64,000 nt of DNA from JAPOXR01 sp965116115 (lineage in GTDB: Bacteria > Pseudomonadota > Alphaproteobacteria > Rhodobacterales > Rhodobacteraceae). Both the position numbers and the translations under genes were made by a program. The stretch is from NCBI GenBank assembly GCA_965116115.1, contig OZ220486.1, forward strand, positions 1,364,001 through 1,428,000. Direction: 5' to 3'. The notes beneath the pieces are model-generated. The model searched no databases and was not told the DNA's origin. It worked only from the letters and a program-made list of their open reading frames with translations. Positions 61,994-64,000 of this stretch are shown here, in pieces. The first letter of the stretch is position 1. Every line of letters begins with the position of its first letter.

Positions 61994-62407
61994 ATGCTGC
62001 AGCCGAAACGGTCTAAATTCCGCAAATGCCACAAAGGGCGAATTCACGGCGCCGCGAAGGGCGGACACAGTCTCAATTTCGGTTCGTTCGGCCTCAAGGC
62101 GGTTCAGCCGGAGCGGATCACTGCGCGTCAGATCGAAGCGGCGCGGCGGGCGATGACGCGGCATATGAAACGGCAGGGACGCGTCTGGATCCGCATTTTT
62201 CCCGATGTTCCGGTGTCGAAAAAGCCGACCGAGGTGCGCATGGGCAAAGGAAAGGGTTCGGTGGAATTCTGGGCCGCGAAAGTGAAGCCCGGCCGGATCA
62301 TGTTTGAGATTGACGGCGTTGCCGCGCCTGTGGCAAGGGAAGCGCTCCGCTTGGCGGCGATGAAGCTGCCGGTCAAGACGCGGATCGTCGAGCGCGCGGA
62401 TTGGTGA
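61994..62407 (+). CDS. rplP: Ribosomal protein uL16
   Basis: A 137-residue 50S protein near the A-site: MLQPKRSKFRKCHKGRIHGA, FGLKAVQPERITARQIEAAR and VEFWAAKVKPGRIMFEIDGV. Confidence 0.98.
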   Translation: MLQPKRSKFRKCHKGRIHGAAKGGHSLNFGSFGLKAVQPERITARQIEAARRAMTRHMKRQGRVWIRIFPDVPVSKKPTEVRMGKGKGSVEFWAAKVKPGRIMFEIDGVAAPVAREALRLAAMKLPVKTRIVERADW

Positions 62408-62443
62408 GCGGGCGCGGCAGGCGGAACATGGAGTCCTGAAAGA

Positions 62444-62656
62444 ATGCAAGCATCAGAACTGCGCGGGAAGACCGCGGATGAACTGCGCGGCGAGCTGGCC
62501 CGTCTGAAACGCGAGGCTTTCAATCTGCGCTTCCGCGTGGCTGGACAGGATTTCAGCAACACGGCCAGGATCCGCGACGTCCGCCGGGATACCGCGCGGG
62601 TGCTGACGGTGCTGGGCGAGAAAAAGCCGAATCAGCTGACTGACCGGGAAAAATGA
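62444..62656 (+). CDS. rpmC: Ribosomal protein uL29
   Basis: A 70-residue 50S protein: MQASELRGKTADELRGELAR followed by LKREAFNLRFRVAGQ and a NTARIRDVRRDTARV helix. One base separates its stop from rpsQ. Confidence 0.97.
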   Translation: MQASELRGKTADELRGELARLKREAFNLRFRVAGQDFSNTARIRDVRRDTARVLTVLGEKKPNQLTDREK

Positions 62657-62657
62657 A

Positions 62658-62897
62658 ATGCCGAAAAGAGTCTTGACGGGCAGGGTGGTCAGCGACCGCA
62701 GCAACCGCACGGTCACGGTGTCGGTTGAACGCCGCTTCACGCACCCGGTGATGAAGAAAACCATCCGCAGGTCGAAGAAATACACGGCCCATGACGCTGA
62801 CAACCGCGCCAGAACCGGCGATATTGTCCGCATCCGCGAATGCGCGCCGATTTCAAAAACCAAACGCTGGGAAGTGATGGCCGAGGACCCGGTCTGA
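62658..62897 (+). CDS. rpsQ: Ribosomal protein uS17
   Basis: A 79-residue 30S protein: MPKRVLTGRVVSDRSNRTVT, VSVERRFTHPVMKKTIRRSK and IRECAPISKTKRWEV. A 61-bp gap precedes rplN. Confidence 0.97.
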   Translation: MPKRVLTGRVVSDRSNRTVTVSVERRFTHPVMKKTIRRSKKYTAHDADNRARTGDIVRIRECAPISKTKRWEVMAEDPV

Positions 62898-62958
62898 CGT
62901 TCCGGTTCGAACGAAACCATGGGGCCGCCGGCAGGCTCTGTAGGTCAGGAGAAACAGC

Positions 62959-63327
62959 ATGATCCAGATGCAGACCAATCTGGATGTCGCCGATAATTCC
63001 GGCGCCCGGAAAATCCAGTGCATCAAAGTGCTCGGCGGCTCGAAGCGGAATTTCGCGTCCGTCGGCGACGTCATTATTGTGTCGGTCAAGGAAGCGATTC
63101 CGCGCGGCCGGGTCAAGAAGGGCGATGTGCGGCGCGCGGTCATCGTGCGGACGGCGAAGGAAGTGCGGCGTGAGGATGGAACGGCGATCCGTTTCGACAG
63201 GAACGCGGCGGTCATGCTGAACAACAATGACGAGCCGTTAGGAACCCGCATTTTCGGTCCCGTCGTGCGCGAACTGCGCGGACGCAAATTCATGAAGATC
63301 ATTTCTCTGGCTCCCGAGGTGTTGTGA
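62959..63327 (+). CDS. rplN: Ribosomal protein uL14
   Basis: A 122-residue 50S interface protein: MIQMQTNLDVADNSGARKIQ, CIKVLGGSKRNFASVGDVII and RIFGPVVRELRGRKFMKIIS. Overlaps rplX by 4 bp. Confidence 0.98.
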   Translation: MIQMQTNLDVADNSGARKIQCIKVLGGSKRNFASVGDVIIVSVKEAIPRGRVKKGDVRRAVIVRTAKEVRREDGTAIRFDRNAAVMLNNNDEPLGTRIFGPVVRELRGRKFMKIISLAPEVL

Positions 63328-63641
63328 TGGCCGCGAAACTCAAAACCGGCGACGAGGTGATCGTCGTGGCCGGCCGGGACATCGGCGCGGGAGGCGTGAT
63401 CAAGTCGGTGGATCCGAAACGGCGGCGGGCCGTCGTCGCCGGCGTCGGCATGGCGGTGCGCCATGCCAAGGCCCGGCCCGGCCGGGAAGGAGGGCGGATC
63501 GGGGTGGAAAGACCTATCGATCTGTCGAATCTGATGTTGGTCGATCCTGAAATCCGAAAGCCGACGCGCGTCGGTTTCCGCTTTGAAGAGGGTAAGAAAG
63601 TGCGCTACGCCAAAAAATCGGGGAGCGTTCTCGATGGCTGA
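63324..63641 (+). CDS. rplX: Ribosomal protein uL24
   Basis: A 105-residue assembly-initiating 50S protein with a KOW motif: KTGDEVIVVAGRDIGAGGVI and LVDPEIRKPTRVGFRFEEGK. The usual KOW GkDKGK is here GRDIGA. Overlaps rplE. Confidence 0.96.
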   Translation: MMAAKLKTGDEVIVVAGRDIGAGGVIKSVDPKRRRAVVAGVGMAVRHAKARPGREGGRIGVERPIDLSNLMLVDPEIRKPTRVGFRFEEGKKVRYAKKSGSVLDG

Positions 63642-64000
63642 CCGCGCGCCGAGGCTCAAACAGATTTATTTCGACGATATCCGCCCGGCTCTGAAAGAAA
63701 AGTTCGGCTACCGGAACGAGATGATGATCCCTAGACTGGAAAAAATCGTCCTCAATATGGGAGTCGGCGAGGGAGTGAAGGATTCCCGCAAGGCGAAGTC
63801 GGCTCTTGAGGACTTGACGGCGATCGCCGGACAGAGAGCCGCCCCGACCCGGGCGCGGAAGTCGATCGCCAGTTTCCGGCTGCGCGAAGGCATGACGATC
63901 GGTGCCAAAGTGACCCTGCGCGGCGGCCGGATGTACGAATTTCTGGACCGGCTGGTCACGGTCGCGATGCCGCGCATCCGCGATTTCCGCGGGGTCTCTC
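63634..64000 (+). CDS. rplE: Ribosomal protein uL5, truncated by the window edge
   Basis: The first 122 residues of L5: MADRAPRLKQIYFDDIRPAL, PRLEKIVLNMGVGEGVKDSR and GAKVTLRGGRMYEFLDRLVT. The start overlaps rplX by 8 bp. The rest lies beyond the window. Confidence 0.97.
   Translation, partial: MADRAPRLKQIYFDDIRPALKEKFGYRNEMMIPRLEKIVLNMGVGEGVKDSRKAKSALEDLTAIAGQRAAPTRARKSIASFRLREGMTIGAKVTLRGGRMYEFLDRLVTVAMPRIRDFRGVS

Overview
The window reads as a GC-rich alphaproteobacterial chromosome segment. The evidence is the SDR / small two-helix membrane protein / cob(I)alamin adenosyltransferase / etfB-etfA / hbd cluster, a short HprK next to an EIIA-like protein and HPr, topoisomerase IV subunit A, and an RNA polymerase beta' with the lineage's trigger-loop insertion. 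No rRNA, tRNA or CRISPR was found. The many decayed insertion sequences, toxin-antitoxin genes and protease, nuclease and autotransporter genes suggest a genome with much past IS activity, possibly host-associated; that lifestyle is inference.

Layout. 0-0.7 kb: decayed ISNCY remnant. 0.7-8.0 kb: Kef-type cation/proton antiporter, Sel1-repeat protein, and a four-gene polar amino acid ABC importer (ATPase, permease, binding protein, permease). 8.1-16.7 kb: an IS graveyard (IS30-like, two ISAs1-like fragments, a broken HTH/DDE transposase, one nearly intact ISNCY transposase, an IS5-like C-terminus) carrying an intact redoxin, a ParDE toxin-antitoxin pair, a frameshifted autotransporter barrel and a repeated MITE-like element. 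16.7-29.9 kb: metabolic and regulatory genes: IolE, an unknown protein, HpcH/HpaI aldolase, HprK-EIIA-HPr, 3-hydroxybutyryl-CoA dehydrogenase, EtfAB, adenosyltransferase, a HIG1-like protein, SDR, ParC, cytochrome P450, a lipoprotein. 30.7-39.5 kb: a second accessory block (inverted IS30-like copy, Rpn-type nuclease, S8 lipoprotein autotransporter, AAA-ATPase/PD-(D/E)XK protein). 39.6-64.0 kb: nusG-rplKAJL-rpoBC, then rpsL-rpsG-fusA-tuf and the S10/spc ribosomal clusters up to a truncated rplE.

The most striking object is rpoC. It encodes 2061 residues instead of about 1400. The extra sequence lies between the two halves of the trigger loop and contains a diverged second copy of the Zn2 zinc-binding domain with all four cysteines kept, a decayed copy of the bridge-helix/trigger-loop junction, a decayed copy of the downstream KINDKHIEV region, and about four extra barrel-sandwich repeats. 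This looks like an old internal tandem duplication inside the polymerase catalytic subunit. A further 32-residue tandem repeat sits near its C-terminus, and the trigger-helix residue matching E. coli Thr934 is Met.

Other points of note: the EIIA-like protein between HprK and HPr has Asn in place of the phospho-accepting His; secE and tRNA-Trp are missing upstream of nusG, where accessory DNA now lies; and two inverted IS30-like remnants bracket about 21 kb of mostly housekeeping genes.
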